From Bradyrhizobium sp. ISRA430 (lineage in GTDB: Bacteria; Pseudomonadota; Alphaproteobacteria; Rhizobiales; Xanthobacteraceae), in contig NZ_CP094516.1 in assembly GCF_029909975.1 (NCBI RefSeq), positions 4,216,001-4,280,000 on the forward strand: a stretch of 64,000 nucleotides of DNA, written 5' to 3'. Under the pieces are notes generated by a model. The model did no database searches. It worked only from the letters and a program-made list of their open reading frames with translations, and was not told the DNA's origin. A program made the position numbers and the translations under genes. Below are positions 24,738-33,321 of the stretch, in pieces. Each line of letters starts with the position of its first letter. Position 1 is the stretch's first letter.

Positions 24738-24995
24738 ATGGCCCTGCACTTTACTCGCATGGATACTCCGCTGGATGAGCTTGAAATCTGGATGGCAAGC
24801 AGCAGCGGGTTTTCGTTTGTGATTAGCAATGAAAGCCGCACTGGTCCCGGGCTCCACGGGCAGCCTGGCTTCATTGCTTCATGGCGGCCGATCCACCTGA
24901 ACAAGCCGGCAATCAAAATCGCTGGATCCCCGTTCAATACCTTCACCGAAGCCGAGAATGCCTGCGAGGCTTTCCTGAGACATCTGACGCGGTAA
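24738..24995 (+). CDS. MALHF-family hypothetical protein, 85 aa (copy 1)
   Basis: The ATG at 24738 follows GGAGGG. The product starts MALHFTRMDTPLDELEIWMA and contains FSFVISNESRTGPGLHGQPG and a helical end, AENACEAFLRHLTR. It is soluble. The paralogue at 45777-46031 is nearly identical apart from a two-residue gap. Both copies also share about 70 bases upstream including the ribosome site. Function unknown. Confidence 0.7.
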   Translation: MALHFTRMDTPLDELEIWMASSSGFSFVISNESRTGPGLHGQPGFIASWRPIHLNKPAIKIAGSPFNTFTEAENACEAFLRHLTR

Positions 24996-25039
24996 CGAAG
25001 GGTGCTGGCGCACTTCGACGGTGCCGCCCCTCGGAGCAG

Positions 25040-25150
25040 CCTGGTGGATGGGCCTTGAGCCTCGTTTCCAAGCATCGCGATTTGCCGTGGTGGTCGGCAA
25101 AGCACTGGATCAAGTAAACCGGACTCATCCCGCAATAGGTGCGAGCTATG
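25040..25150 (+). pseudogene. ATP-dependent DNA ligase, C-terminal scrap (copy 2)
   Basis: LSLVSKHRDLPWWSAKHWIK corresponds to GLVSKHRDRPYRGGRQKHWIK in the other copies, but with several missing bases and an early stop. A trace of the THPAIG segment follows. Probably the other end of the gene whose start is at 24031. Confidence 0.5.
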
Positions 25151-25504
25151 ACGGTCGGCGGCTCGGGCACACTGCCCCCGTCGAAACGTGTGCCGAGCCT
25201 AGCCAGTCTTTCGCTGGTCGAACCAACCGGCTGTTGTCGGACTGAGGCAAATATCCGGTTTTGAAAATTGCTTGGCTGCAACACTTGCGGAATTTCAAAA
25301 GCACTATGGCGAGCAGCATCGGCTTGAACGAATGGCGCCATGCATCGGCCGCCAACAGGCCCGAATCACGATTGCAAATTCAGCGGGTCGGGACTTCGAT
25401 CGATTTCCAGCGCTCGTGCGAACGAAGCTCCGTCGCCCGCTCCATCGCTATTCAGCCCCCAGCCCCAGCGATGGAGCGGGTCTCATCACACCACACACTT
25501 TGGC
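25151..25504. other. Gap with no supported gene
   Basis: A plus-strand frame near 25272 (LAEFQKHYGEQHRLERMAPC) is protein-like for about 20 residues but leads nowhere recognisable. Otherwise nothing was seen. Confidence 0.3.
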
Positions 25505-25976
25505 CTAGCCGCACCACCGCTGCCGCGGCGGACAGCGCGTGCAGCTAGAGATGTAAGCGCGCGAACCCCTCGCCCGATCAGGATTTGACCGACGTCACGG
25601 CCGCCGACAGCAAGCGAGTCGCATAGTCTGCCGTAGTTGCAACGAGAGGCGCCCTCTTCACCGCTTGAATACGCAGGCGGCCCGCTGCAGCGGGATTCGC
25701 CGGCGGCGATTAGTGGCGCGTGATTTGTCGCAGGTTCAGCGCGGTGCCGCTCGTCCGAACATCAGTATCTGTCGCTGTATCGAAGCCTACGAGCCGGTAG
25801 ATCCGTCCCTGATGTCGCACCGTGTCGCCATCAATGGCGAAGATTGCGATCGGCGAGCTGGGCGAGATCCAGAAATGCGCGACCCCGAGCACGATCGCCG
25901 CTGCCGCTATGGCAGCGGACGCCCGCAAGGGCTTCGGATTGGCTTGCAACGGGACCACGGCCATGCGGACAAGCAT
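25505..25976 (-). pseudogene. Thermonuclease-like protein, decayed copy
   Basis: The first part (AAIVLGVAHFWISPSSPIAI, FAIDGDTVRHQGRIYRLVGF) matches the intact gene at 4132-4617. After GFD it degenerates, with loss of the PE and central segment, and reappears in another frame as SRCNYGRLCDSLAVGGRDVG and QILIG. The flanking small gene at 26134 parallels the first copy. Confidence 0.65.
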
Positions 25977-26133
25977 ACACCGGGCGCGACCGAAGTATGC
26001 CTCCTTTTAAAGACCCACGACTGGGTTTCCTGCCTTTAGGGACTGAACCAGGATGGCCAGCCGTAAATTTCGCAATATCGCCCGCCTCCGACAGCTTGAA
26101 AGATTTTAGCATGAAATCATCGAAGTCGAAGGA

Positions 26134-26271
26134 ATGAACATCGAACGCAACAAGTTTTCGGCGATGATACGCCGGCGGTTCGGTGCTGCGGAAATTGCCT
26201 CAGCTCTTCACCGGCATACTGGCTCAGTAAGACGGATGGCGCGAGAAATGGGATTCATCTTGAAGAAATGA
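26134..26271 (+). CDS. Small HTH-like protein, 45 aa
   Basis: MNIERNKFSAMIRRRFGAAE, then IASALHRHTGSVRRMAREMG and FILKK. The spacing resembles a single helix-turn-helix (IASALHRHTGSVRRMA). A slightly longer N-terminus (MKSSKxK) is found in the degenerate copy at 4739, but here it ends in a stop, so the start at 26134 is needed. It is divergent from the nuclease remnant. Confidence 0.55.
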   Translation: MNIERNKFSAMIRRRFGAAEIASALHRHTGSVRRMAREMGFILKK

Positions 26272-26314
26272 CGCCAAATGCTTCCCCAGCCGTTTGCAGA
26301 CCTGCGATCCGAAC

Positions 26315-26475
26315 GCAGAGGTCAAGCGCGTCCACCCGAAGGCGATGCCGAGGAGCACGATGTCTAGATGCGCGCGCCCTGGGATGAGGCCGAGGCGCTG
26401 CAGCGCCCGCTTCCGGATGGCACGCTCAAGATCGTCGCAACCGGCGAAAAGGAAGGCCCCGCGCTCGCCGCCTAA
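26315..26475 (+). pseudogene. SRAP (HMCES/YedK-like) gene, C-terminal fragment
   Basis: VKRVHPKAMP followed in shifted frames by [20 protein letters not shown] and [16 protein letters not shown] corresponds to the end of the intact SRAP protein at 44960-45622 ([11 protein letters not shown]...[19 protein letters not shown]). The front of the gene is absent. Confidence 0.6.
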
Positions 26476-26602
26476 GGCTGTGCACAGGCCCGCGGAACAG
26501 GTGGACAAGCCGGAGCTACGGCAATTCTGAATCCCTGGTCTGTGTTAGCAGCCCGGAACGGGCGCGGTCGGCAAGGAATCGTCCCCGGTCAGGAGCGATC
26601 TC

Positions 26603-26872
26603 ATGCTGATGTTCAGGGAAAGCCGGCCCGCAATGCGGACGCTGCGAGGCTGGGCGATCTCCGTGCTCCAGGAAGCTGGCGCCATTCGCGAGTGCGATGA
26701 GCACGGCTGGATGCAGGACCGGGCTGACCCGCATGCCCGGGAGCGCGCCTTCGCCATCGCCCGTCGGGATCCGCCGGCTGGCATCTCCGCCGATGAAGCT
26801 GTCGCCGAGATTCGCGACGTTCTCGACTCGATTGGCGACACCTGCCCAGAGTGCCCGCCGGATTCCGGCTAG
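26603..26872 (+). CDS. Hypothetical protein, 89 aa
   Basis: MLMFRESRPAMRTLRGWAIS, ECDEHGWMQDRADPHARERA and DEAVAEIRDVLDSIGDTCPE. Soluble, alpha-helical, intact, with CPECP near the end. Similar small proteins occur in rhizobia without assigned function. Its end overlaps the converging gene at 26869. Confidence 0.65.
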   Translation: MLMFRESRPAMRTLRGWAISVLQEAGAIRECDEHGWMQDRADPHARERAFAIARRDPPAGISADEAVAEIRDVLDSIGDTCPECPPDSG

Positions 26873-27039
26873 GCCATCTCTTCGGTGCCGACACCTGATA
26901 TTGAGGACTGCCGCATGCGAGCGATTTCCTGCCACGCTGTCGCCACGCCAATCCAGCGTTGCCGCTCGGCTCCATCGGCTTCGGAGGCGGTTTTCATCGC
27001 CGCAATTGCTTCGCGCCCGGGGTCGTACTCGATGTCCAT
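26869..27039 (-). CDS. Small helical protein, 56 aa
   Basis: MDIEYDPGREAIAAMKTASE, then ADGAERQRWIGVATAWQEIA and RMRQSS. It recalls the protein at 43677-43847 (EEAMRQAAAATSAVDRLKWL, RVALAWQDLAR), so the two are probably distant members of one family of short helical proteins. The stop overlaps the end of the convergent gene by four b. Confidence 0.55.
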   Translation of the reverse strand: MDIEYDPGREAIAAMKTASEADGAERQRWIGVATAWQEIARMRQSSISGVGTEEMA

Positions 27040-27138
27040 CGGACAGAAATATAGCCGCAGATCGTAAACGATCCGGCGTCGATGCGACCGTAGGAATCCG
27101 GGGACGGCGACGCGCTGACGCTGGCCGCGGCCGAGTCC

Positions 27139-27906
27139 TCAAGGAAGTGCCACACCCGTCAGTTCGCCCAACCTGACGATGAGCCGGTCCTGGAATTTCG
27201 GATCGGCGGTCTCACTCACCGGCTGCTCTTGCCGGAGGTGGTGCCAGTAGCGGCCGCTGACCATCGCGGCCGGCTCCTCGCTTACGGCCAGCCAGGTCTG
27301 GGTCCGCTGTCCGGTATCGAGATCCACCGGCGCTCCTGGGCCGCCCATCTTCGTGCGCGCCCAGCCGGAATCGACCGCGTTGCTCAAGACTTGAGGCCAG
27401 CGTCGCGCCAGCGCGAATGCGAGAGCGACTACGTGCAGCTTGCTTTCAGCGTAGGCCTTTGCTGGACCCCAGCTCCGCTTCTTCCAGTCAAGATCGTCCA
27501 GCGAACCTTCGCCGCTGCGATGCAGGCCGCTGCTGAGATACACCAGCCGATCGGGACGTTGGATCAGCGCCGCCAGGATATACGGCGCAAGCGCGTTTAT
27601 CGCCAGGACGCCGGCGTGACCTTCCGGTGTCGAGCCGCGGCTCCCTTCCGTGTAGATGCCCGCGTTGTGGATGATCGCATCCGTGCGACCGATTGCGTTG
27701 ACCTGATCCGCGATGCTTCGGACATCGGCCGCGCTGCGGAGATCGCCGACCGCGACTCCTGAGGCACGCGAGGCGAGCTCGCCGATGCTCGCGGCGCGAT
27801 CCGCCGATCGGGCATGCAGCACCACTCGATGACCGTCGCCAATAAGAGACTGGGCCGCCGCGCGGCCGAGCCCGTCGGTGCTGCCGGTGATGAAGATGAA
27901 CGCCAT
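27139..27906 (-). CDS. Short-chain dehydrogenase/reductase, 255 aa
   Basis: The Rossmann motif TGSTDGLG sits at residues 7-14, NAG in IIHNAGIY, and the catalytic YAESK near residue 150, all in order. Length is typical for a classical SDR. I start at MAFIFITGSTDGLGRAAAQS (27906) because a ribosome site, AAGGAG, lies just upstream. Substrate unknown; it acts on a small carbonyl or alcohol with NAD(P). Intact and standing alone. Confidence 0.85.
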   Translation of the reverse strand: MAFIFITGSTDGLGRAAAQSLIGDGHRVVLHARSADRAASIGELASRASGVAVGDLRSAADVRSIADQVNAIGRTDAIIHNAGIYTEGSRGSTPEGHAGVLAINALAPYILAALIQRPDRLVYLSSGLHRSGEGSLDDLDWKKRSWGPAKAYAESKLHVVALAFALARRWPQVLSNAVDSGWARTKMGGPGAPVDLDTGQRTQTWLAVSEEPAAMVSGRYWHHLRQEQPVSETADPKFQDRLIVRLGELTGVALP

Positions 27907-28088
27907 TTGATTCTCCTTCCCTACCCCAGCGACTTGGAATTCAGCCGCTCTTGGCGGACGATCTGGCGTCACGCACCGTGTTCGGGGAAGTGCCGCCTCG
28001 GGTCGAATATGAGACCACGCCCAAAGCGCGGGGGCCCGGTTCCGTGTTGAGACGTGTCACTGGCGCCGGGCGCAATTAAGGACGCGCC

Positions 28089-28289
28089 CTATCGGTTTGC
28101 TAGCCACAGGATCACGCTTAGCACCACCGAGATGATGAGCGAGGTCGTCAGCGGAAGGTAGAAGGCAAAATTCGGCCGTTCGACGTAAATATCGCCGGGT
28201 AGCCGGCCAAGCCCGAACTTGCCAAGGTCAGGCCAAAGCAGCCCAGTGGCGACCAGCACAAGCCCGAAGATGATGAGCGTGCGCGACAT
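28089..28289 (-). CDS. DUF2905 membrane protein, 66 aa
   Basis: MSRTLIIFGLVLVATGLLWP, then GRLPGDIYVERPNFAFYLPL and a second hydrophobic helix ending WLANR. The G-R-L-P-G-D-I segment between two helices is the hallmark of DUF2905. Function unknown. Intact. Confidence 0.85.
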   Translation of the reverse strand: MSRTLIIFGLVLVATGLLWPDLGKFGLGRLPGDIYVERPNFAFYLPLTTSLIISVVLSVILWLANR

Positions 28290-28332
28290 CTCGCATCTCC
28301 ATCGGCCCTGCGGCCTGCGCCTTCAACACGCC

Positions 28333-28599
28333 CTAAGCCGACTTCCGCTGCGATCTGGCTGCCGGCTTTTTCGCCGCTGCTTCCTTCGGCTTCTTGCCCT
28401 CGATCGGCGTCAGCATCTCCTTCTGGCCGCTCGACGCCTTGCGCGGCTTCTTGGTGGGCTTGGCCACCTTCGCCGGCGCGGCCTCCTTGCCGACGGATCG
28501 GCGGAGCGCCTCCATCAGATCGACGACATTGGTCGCGGCGGGCCGCTCCTTCGGTGTGATCGGCTTGCCGGCGCGCTTCCCGTTGATGAGATCGATCAT
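28333..28599 (-). pseudogene. Ku protein, C-terminal tail fragment
   Basis: MIDLINGKRAGKPITPKERP, NVVDLMEALRRSVGKE and a Lys/Ala/Pro-rich tail ending SQRKSA match the variable C-terminal extension of bacterial Ku, the end-binding protein of non-homologous end joining. The Ku core is missing and another truncated gene is joined at 28600. Confidence 0.6.
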
Positions 28600-28774
28600 C
28601 TTCCGGTTGGAGCAGGCTCAATCCGGTCTCGATCTGCGCGAGCAGCCGTTCGATTTCCTCGCGCTCGTTGGGCCCGGGATCACTCTCAAGTTGCGCCACG
28701 AGCCGTTTCTTCCACGCCAGCAACTTCGCGATGGTCGAATTGGGCGCCGTGTTCGCCGATCCCGTGGTCGCCAC
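28600..28774 (-). pseudogene. Small hypothetical gene, 5' fragment
   Basis: MATTGSANTAPNSTIAKLLA, WKKRLVAQLESDPGPNEREE and IERLLAQIETGLSLLQP resemble short rhizobial coiled-coil proteins. The frame runs on antisense to the Ku tail, so the natural end is lost. Its start lies beside the IstB fragment at 28741. Confidence 0.45.
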
Positions 28775-29020
28775 CGCGATCCTCGACCGGCTCTTGCACC
28801 ACAGCCACGTGCTGACGATCCGCGGCGACAGTTACCGGCTCCGCGCCAAGCGCAAGAGCGGCCTCATCCGGCCGCCGCCCGCCGGTGACGACCCTCCGGT
28901 CGGCTCCGCCTCCCTCCGGCCCGTCACCGGCGGAAACAACCTTCAACCGAGATCATAACCCAGATGGTGGGGGCAGTTCTTCATGACGCAAAGGGGGCAG
29001 TTCCGGATGGCGTTTGACAC
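28741..29020 (+). pseudogene. IS21 IstB 3' fragment and element end
   Basis: VFADPVVATAILDRLLHHSH, then VLTIRGDSYRLRAKRKSG is the end of an IstB of the type that starts MARTKKATEAPIDRLDAM, whose 5' fragment is at 20298. After the stop, two direct copies of GGGGGCAGTTC at about 28969 and 28994 look like the terminal repeats of the element. Confidence 0.7.
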
Positions 29021-29182
29021 GCGGAGGCCACACCGCCGCCGCCCCGTCCAGGGGACGGGATGACGGCGGCGGCGGGCGCGGCCTCGCCATGATGGCCGCG
29101 CGCTCAGGTCAACTCCGTCGAGACGGGAGGTTTCCGAGGACGCGCGCGCCCATCCGCCCGTCAGATTTTTTCGATGGTCGCC

Positions 29183-29287
29183 TCAGCGGACTAGCACTGC
29201 GACGGCGACCATAAGTCCAAGCACAAGAATGGTGCCAGCCACGACGGCAACTAAATCGATCGTCGGGTTATGGAGGTGAAGGCGCAT
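29183..29287 (-). CDS. Tiny membrane protein MRLH family, 34 aa (copy B)
   Basis: The ATG at 29287 follows TAGGAGG. The product MRLHLHNPTIDLVAVVAGTI, then LVLGLMVAVAVLVR has the same plan as the copy at 6952-7065: MRLHxH, a short polar stretch with Ile-Asp, one membrane helix and a terminal Arg. Divergence at many codon third positions with preserved protein features argues that it is translated. Unknown function. Confidence 0.7.
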   Translation of the reverse strand: MRLHLHNPTIDLVAVVAGTILVLGLMVAVAVLVR

Positions 29288-29440
29288 TGTCGCCTCCTAC
29301 ATATTGCCCCGACTCTCAGGCCCCGCCGCCTGGGGGTAGAGAGGGAGATCCGCGCGGCGACGGGACCCTGCGCGGCCAGGGGATGAGACCGCGCATTATC
29401 AACCGTCGCGACGGGCGGTCCGTTCCACCGCTGGCCGCAG
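29288..29440 (-). promoter_or_regulatory. Conserved structured leader (copy B)
   Basis: This interval aligns with 7066-7210 upstream of the other copy. The CCCC-loop-GGGG hairpin near the start codon is fully kept. The longer AGGGTCC stem is kept partly through G-U pairs. Divergently transcribed small RNA copy 3 begins 100 bases further on. Confidence 0.5.
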
Positions 29441-29533
29441 GGGACCATCGATAGCAGACGGCCCTCGTTGCGATTTGTGAAGTAATTCACAAACGGCGAG
29501 AAAAGCCCGCCAGCCCGGCGTGTTCCAGGCCTG

Positions 29534-29638
29534 TGGCATGCCCCTTGCTAAATCGAAGCCAACTGGGATTTCAGCGCTCAGTTTGAGAATGAAACGCTGC
29601 CGGGACATGTATTTTGAGCCCGGCAGCGTCCTGTTTCG
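29534..29638 (+). ncRNA. Putative sigma-54-driven small RNA, copy 3
   Basis: TGGCATGCCCCTTGCT at 29534-29549 fits the sigma-54 consensus with exact spacing. Predicted start near 29560. The body matches copy 1 almost base for base, with the same 11-bp stem (29594-29604 and 29619-29629) followed by CCTGTTTC. The spacing between promoter and body equals copy 1, which makes copy 2 the deletion variant. Confidence 0.6.
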
Positions 29639-29770
29639 AGACTAGTGGGACAGCTCCTCAACTCCCGTCCCTTTTTTCCCGCAATGGGTTTTCACCGGTC
29701 GTTGTTTCGATTCGGCGTCTGTTATCCAGCGCCTAACGGAAAAGCCGCACGATGGAGAGTGGAGATACCG

Positions 29771-30296
29771 ATGGACGACGCCGTGTTTGAAGCCATTAAG
29801 AGCAAGCTGGATGCCGAAATCGACGGCTTTCCGGAGACGCCCATAGTCGGAATCAAGCTGGGCTGGGATCGCGGCGCTCGACTATGCGCGCGAGGGCGAC
29901 ACCCTCGTGGTCACGAAGCTGGATAGGCTCGCAAGAAGCGCGCGGCACCTCTCAGAGCTGGTGGATGCACCGGAAACCAAGCGCGTCGGCCTCCGCATCT
30001 TGAACTTTGGCGGCGACGCCGTGGATACCCGAAGTGCCACGGGAAGGCTGATGCTGAACATGTTCGCTGCCATGGCACAGTTCGAGCGCGAGATCATGCT
30101 TGAACGACAGCGCGAGGGCATCGCCAAGGCAAAGGCGGACGGCAAGTACAAGGGGCGGAAGCCCACGGCGCGAGCGAAGGCAGAAGATGCTGTGCGCCTC
30201 TTTCGAGATGGCAAGAAGGTCGTGCACGTAGCCAAGGAAGTAGGCATTGGGCGAGGCAGTGTCTACCGCGCCCTTGAAGCTGAGGGTCTCGCATGA
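29771..30296 (+). pseudogene. Serine recombinase lacking its catalytic start
   Basis: From about 29880 the frame reads ALDYAREGDTLVVTKLDRLA, then SATGRLMLNMFAAMAQFERE and a C-terminal HTH (VHVAKEVGIGRGSVYRALEA). The N-terminal beta strand with the nucleophilic Ser is absent. It is replaced, in another frame, by MDDAVFEAIKSKLDAEIDGF of unknown origin. It cannot act as a recombinase as given. Confidence 0.75.
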
Positions 30297-30415
30297 CCAA
30301 CTGCGCCGGGGCTGGCGCCGGCGCGTGTTTCGACCAGGATTCCGCTACATAGGGCCACGGTTTTTCGGGCGAGACATTGCCAAGTTTCGATCAGCGGTCC
30401 TGCGCGTTCGCAGAT

Positions 30416-30849
30416 CACGTTTGGTCTGCCCGATCAGGCCGCGCTTAAGCCGCCGGAGAACGCGGTTGAGCGCCGTTATGCCCTTCGTGCCGTCAAGCAA
30501 CGGCTTCACCAAGCATCATTCCGCATGGCCGTCATCACTGCCTACAACGGTCGTTGCGCATTGTCTGGACTGCCCGAACCTCTTCTTCTCGATACCGCAC
30601 ACATCGTAGCCGACAAGGACGAGCGCTACGGGCAACCCGTCGTTTCCAATGGCATCCCGCTGTCCAAAACCCATCACGCGGCGTTCGACGCGCATTTGAT
30701 CGGCATCGATCCGGATTATCGCCTACACGTATCTGATCGCCTGCTGGCGCAGAACGATGGCCATCGAAGCCCTGAAGCGGCTCCACAATTCACTTGCCAA
30801 GTCGCGCCAAAGACCTCCCCGAAAGTCGGTAGTCTGGAGGCCCGCATGA
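30416..30849 (+). pseudogene. HNH endonuclease fragment (restriction-like)
   Basis: ERRYALRAVKQRLHQASFRM, AVITAYNGRCALSGLPEPLL, DTAHIVADKDERYGQPVVSN and GIPLSKTHHAAFDAHLIGID form a C-terminal HNH nuclease domain like those of YeeC-type putative restriction enzymes. The N-terminal half is missing and the frame shifts near 30760 before ALKRLHNSLAKSRQ. Probably the relic of a defence gene. Confidence 0.65.
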
Positions 30850-30878
30850 GACCTAGGGGCGTCTCCTCGCCCGCAGTC

Positions 30879-31085
30879 TCAATGACCAAGCTGCCGTAGG
30901 GCGACCTCGGAGATTGCGTTCGGATCGGTAACGTCAGTCGTCCCGATCTGAATGATCTTCCGCGCGACCATGTCGCAAATCGGATCGTTCCGATCCACCA
31001 AGCTGAGCTTGCGCAGGGTGCGTTCAAAGGCCTTTAAGAGGATTTGCTGCTGCTCAGCGGTACCGGCCCCGGCAGTAGGGTCCCA
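30879..31085 (-). CDS. Hypothetical protein, start unclear
   Basis: The minus-strand frame AGTAEQQQILLKAFERTLRK, LSLVDRNDPICDMVARKIIQ and IGTTDVTDPNAISEVALRQL is strongly protein-like. It recalls a conserved rhizobial family with LVDRNDPIC. No good start codon lies upstream before a stop, so it may be 5' truncated. Confidence 0.5.
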   Translation of the reverse strand, partial: WDPTAGAGTAEQQQILLKAFERTLRKLSLVDRNDPICDMVARKIIQIGTTDVTDPNAISEVALRQLGH

Positions 31086-31144
31086 GAAATCCTACTTCCT
31101 CTTTTTGGGAACCGGGAACAGGGCATCGAGGCCAACTCGCCGCA

Positions 31145-31318
31145 TCAGTCATCCCAGATGCGTTCGCCGCACTGGCACTGATACAGCCTCACGCTCCGTC
31201 CTGTTCTTGGGTCGAGCAACTGGTGAGCAAGGCGCGGGAACGCTGCGCATACCGGACAGCGGGGCCGCGTGTCCTGCGTCTGTTGTTGCTGGGGCAACTC
31301 GTCTTCCTTCTCGGTCAC
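31145..31318 (-). CDS. Small zinc-ribbon protein, 57 aa (copy B)
   Basis: A GTG at 31318 after GGGGAGGG opens VTEKEDELPQQQQTQDTRPR, then CPVCAAFPRLAHQLLDPRTG and YQCQCGERIWDD. Metal-binding CPxC and CxC pairs match the copy at 13970. Intact. Unknown function. Confidence 0.7.
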   Translation of the reverse strand: MTEKEDELPQQQQTQDTRPRCPVCAAFPRLAHQLLDPRTGRSVRLYQCQCGERIWDD

Positions 31319-31608
31319 TTGCCCTCCCCATGCAGGGCAATAAGGCGCAGCAACTCCGACAGAGCGCACTTGTTCCTACGAGAAGAGAGTGGGTTGCCAG
31401 CGGTGATGCAATGACTGGCGACCCCTGCCGACCACTACCAATGGCTCTGGATCATCTCCAGAGGCCGTAACCGGCGTTGAATGAGAGGTATCGCAGTGCG
31501 TCCATTCGGAGCAAGACGGGCCTAATATGGGGTCGCAGTCAGGCAGGTTGGACGCTTCTCCGTGGGTGCCCAATTCCCCCTTGGGGCGCATCGCGCTTCG
31601 CGATTGAT

Positions 31609-32131
31609 CAAGTTGTGTATCGACCGATCCGGATGCAGGTCCGGCGATACGACATGGAGCTTGAGCGCTTGAAGGCTGCGGGCTGTGACATCGTTAGGCA
31701 GAAGAAGGCGTCTGGCCGGAGCCGAGGGCCGAACGACCATCCTCGACTTCATCAGGCCCGGTGACACGTTGGTGGTCGTGAAGCTCGACCGGCTTGGCCG
31801 ATCCACTCGCGATGCCCTGAACCTCGTCCACGAATTGGATCAGAAGGGAGTATCGCTCCGCATTCTTGAGCCCGAGGTCAGCACAGCGGGGCCGCTTAGG
31901 CGCATGGTGGTTACTGTGCTGGGCATGGTCGCTGAGATGGAGTTGGGCTTCATCAAAGAGCGGCAGGCGGCTGGCAAGGCCAAGGCCAACGGTGTTTATA
32001 AGGGCAGGCCGATCAGCGTCGATCACCTCCAGATCAAGACGCTACGCTCGCAGGGTCTCGGCGCGACCGCTATCGCCAAACGGTTGGGATGCTCGCGAGG
32101 CGCGATCTACAAGGCGCTCACCGCCAGTTAG
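31609..32131 (+). pseudogene. Serine recombinase with degenerate N-terminus
   Basis: From 31720 onward the protein is clear: TTILDFIRPGDTLVVVKLDR, LGRSTRDALNLVHELDQKGV, VVTVLGMVAEMELGFIKERQ and an HTH (GLGATAIAKRLGCSRGAIYK). The front reads YDMELERLKAAGCDIVRQKK with a frame change near 31705. The catalytic Ser region (YxRVST) has become YRPIRMQV. Non-functional. Confidence 0.75.
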
Positions 32132-32176
32132 TAGCGAACGAAATGCCCACGTTTGCGGGCAACGGCTTGAGCGACC

Positions 32177-32390
32177 TCATAGACCCCTATGCAAACCGCC
32201 GACTACAAGCGAGGGCCAATGCTTGAGCGTCTCTAGCGCGAACGTGAGCTTGACGCGCATCACGGGTCCCGATTGGTCTCGAACTTCTATCGCCATGTTG
32301 TGGAAAGCAGCGTCAGCGGGCGCAGAACCTGCATCCCGAGCCATATCAGCGAGTGCCTTGCTTGCTTCGACCTGGACAAGCGCAATTGCC
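32177..32390 (-). pseudogene. DUF6894-type protein, C-terminal fragment
   Basis: LVQVEASKALADMARDAGSA, DAAFHNMAIEVRDQSGPVMR and VKLTFALETL resemble the second half of the DUF6894 family, which usually opens with PRYFF. That opening is not present upstream. Confidence 0.45.
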
Positions 32391-32436
32391 GAGCAGCTAT
32401 TGAGCCGGGTAAACTTGCCTTGTAGGGACAGGACAC

Positions 32437-32679
32437 ATGCCAACGTCGGCTCGCGAGTATATTGATTTCTGGATTGAGAACAGCGTTCACGCTGCGGAGC
32501 AGTATGGGACACCGGGCGCTTCGCAGGACGTAGGCGTATTGGTCGAACGCCTCGTCGAAGGTGCGAAGGGTCAAGGCATTACGCAGGACGCTATGGAGGA
32601 AGAAGTGGGCGACCTAACGGAGTTCATCAGAACCAAGCTGGCGACCGCAAACCAGATTGAACGTGATCGCCGCAAATGA
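32437..32679 (+). CDS. DUF768 family protein, 80 aa
   Basis: MPTSAREYIDFWIENSVHAA, EQYGTPGASQDVGVLVERLV and ITQDAMEEEVGDLTEFIRTK match the rhizobial DUF768 family across its length. Soluble and helical, function unknown. Intact. A C-terminal scrap of another copy lies at 13793. Confidence 0.8.
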   Translation: MPTSAREYIDFWIENSVHAAEQYGTPGASQDVGVLVERLVEGAKGQGITQDAMEEEVGDLTEFIRTKLATANQIERDRRK

Positions 32680-32961
32680 GCTTCGATATCCCTCGAAAAT
32701 TGCTCCAAACGGAGCCGCTGCCGGATGGCAGGCAAGGCAGTGATTCTGCGGAGGCGCAAAGCACGACGACCACATGCGTTCACCCAGCGAATAAGCTTGG
32801 TTACGGCTTGAGAGTGAATGGCTGAAATTGGCAGAGGAAGCGACATCGCGATCCCCATGAGGCTGTTCCCCTTTTCCAGCCTTTCGTTGAGCGTCACCAT
32901 TGGCAGCGCGAGTTCCCCGTGGCGGGGGCGAGCCACACCTTGGCCAGCCGTAGATTTGTGA

Positions 32962-33108
32962 ATGGCCGATGAACAAAACATGGCGGGCGGTGTTCTTCGA
33001 TTCATGGATGACCGCAACATAGCGAAACGAATGGAGCAGGCCCTTGTGACAATTGCGCTTAGCATGGCGACAGTCGTTGTCTGCATGGGCCTGCTGGTGT
33101 TGTGGTAA
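32962..33108 (+). CDS. Small C-terminally anchored membrane protein, 48 aa
   Basis: MADEQNMAGGVLRFMDDRNI, then AKRMEQALVTIALSMATVVV and CMGLLVLW. A charged amphipathic N-terminus is followed by one membrane helix at the very C-terminus. It looks coding, but the ribosome site is weak. Unknown. Confidence 0.5.
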   Translation: MADEQNMAGGVLRFMDDRNIAKRMEQALVTIALSMATVVVCMGLLVLW

Positions 33109-33321
33109 AGGGCCAACGAACCGCCAGACACTGGCAGAGCAGTAGTGGCCTATATCCAATGTGCTTGGAACCAGTTCTCTCCTCGGAACTTGCTCCAATC
33201 CACCGGACGCCTTGCCGCTGATTGTCGTCCGGTGCAGAATGGCGGCCCTGACCTTGCCCCCGTGGTCGGGGCCGTTTCGGCGCGGATATTGAACGCCGGG
33301 AGACGGCGCAGACGCTGCAAC

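Noticed and set aside
24730..24745. Second sigma-54 site at CGTGGCACTTTCTGACG before MALHF genes
   Set aside because: The first half (TGGCAC) is right but the -12 element TTGC is missing at the needed spacing.
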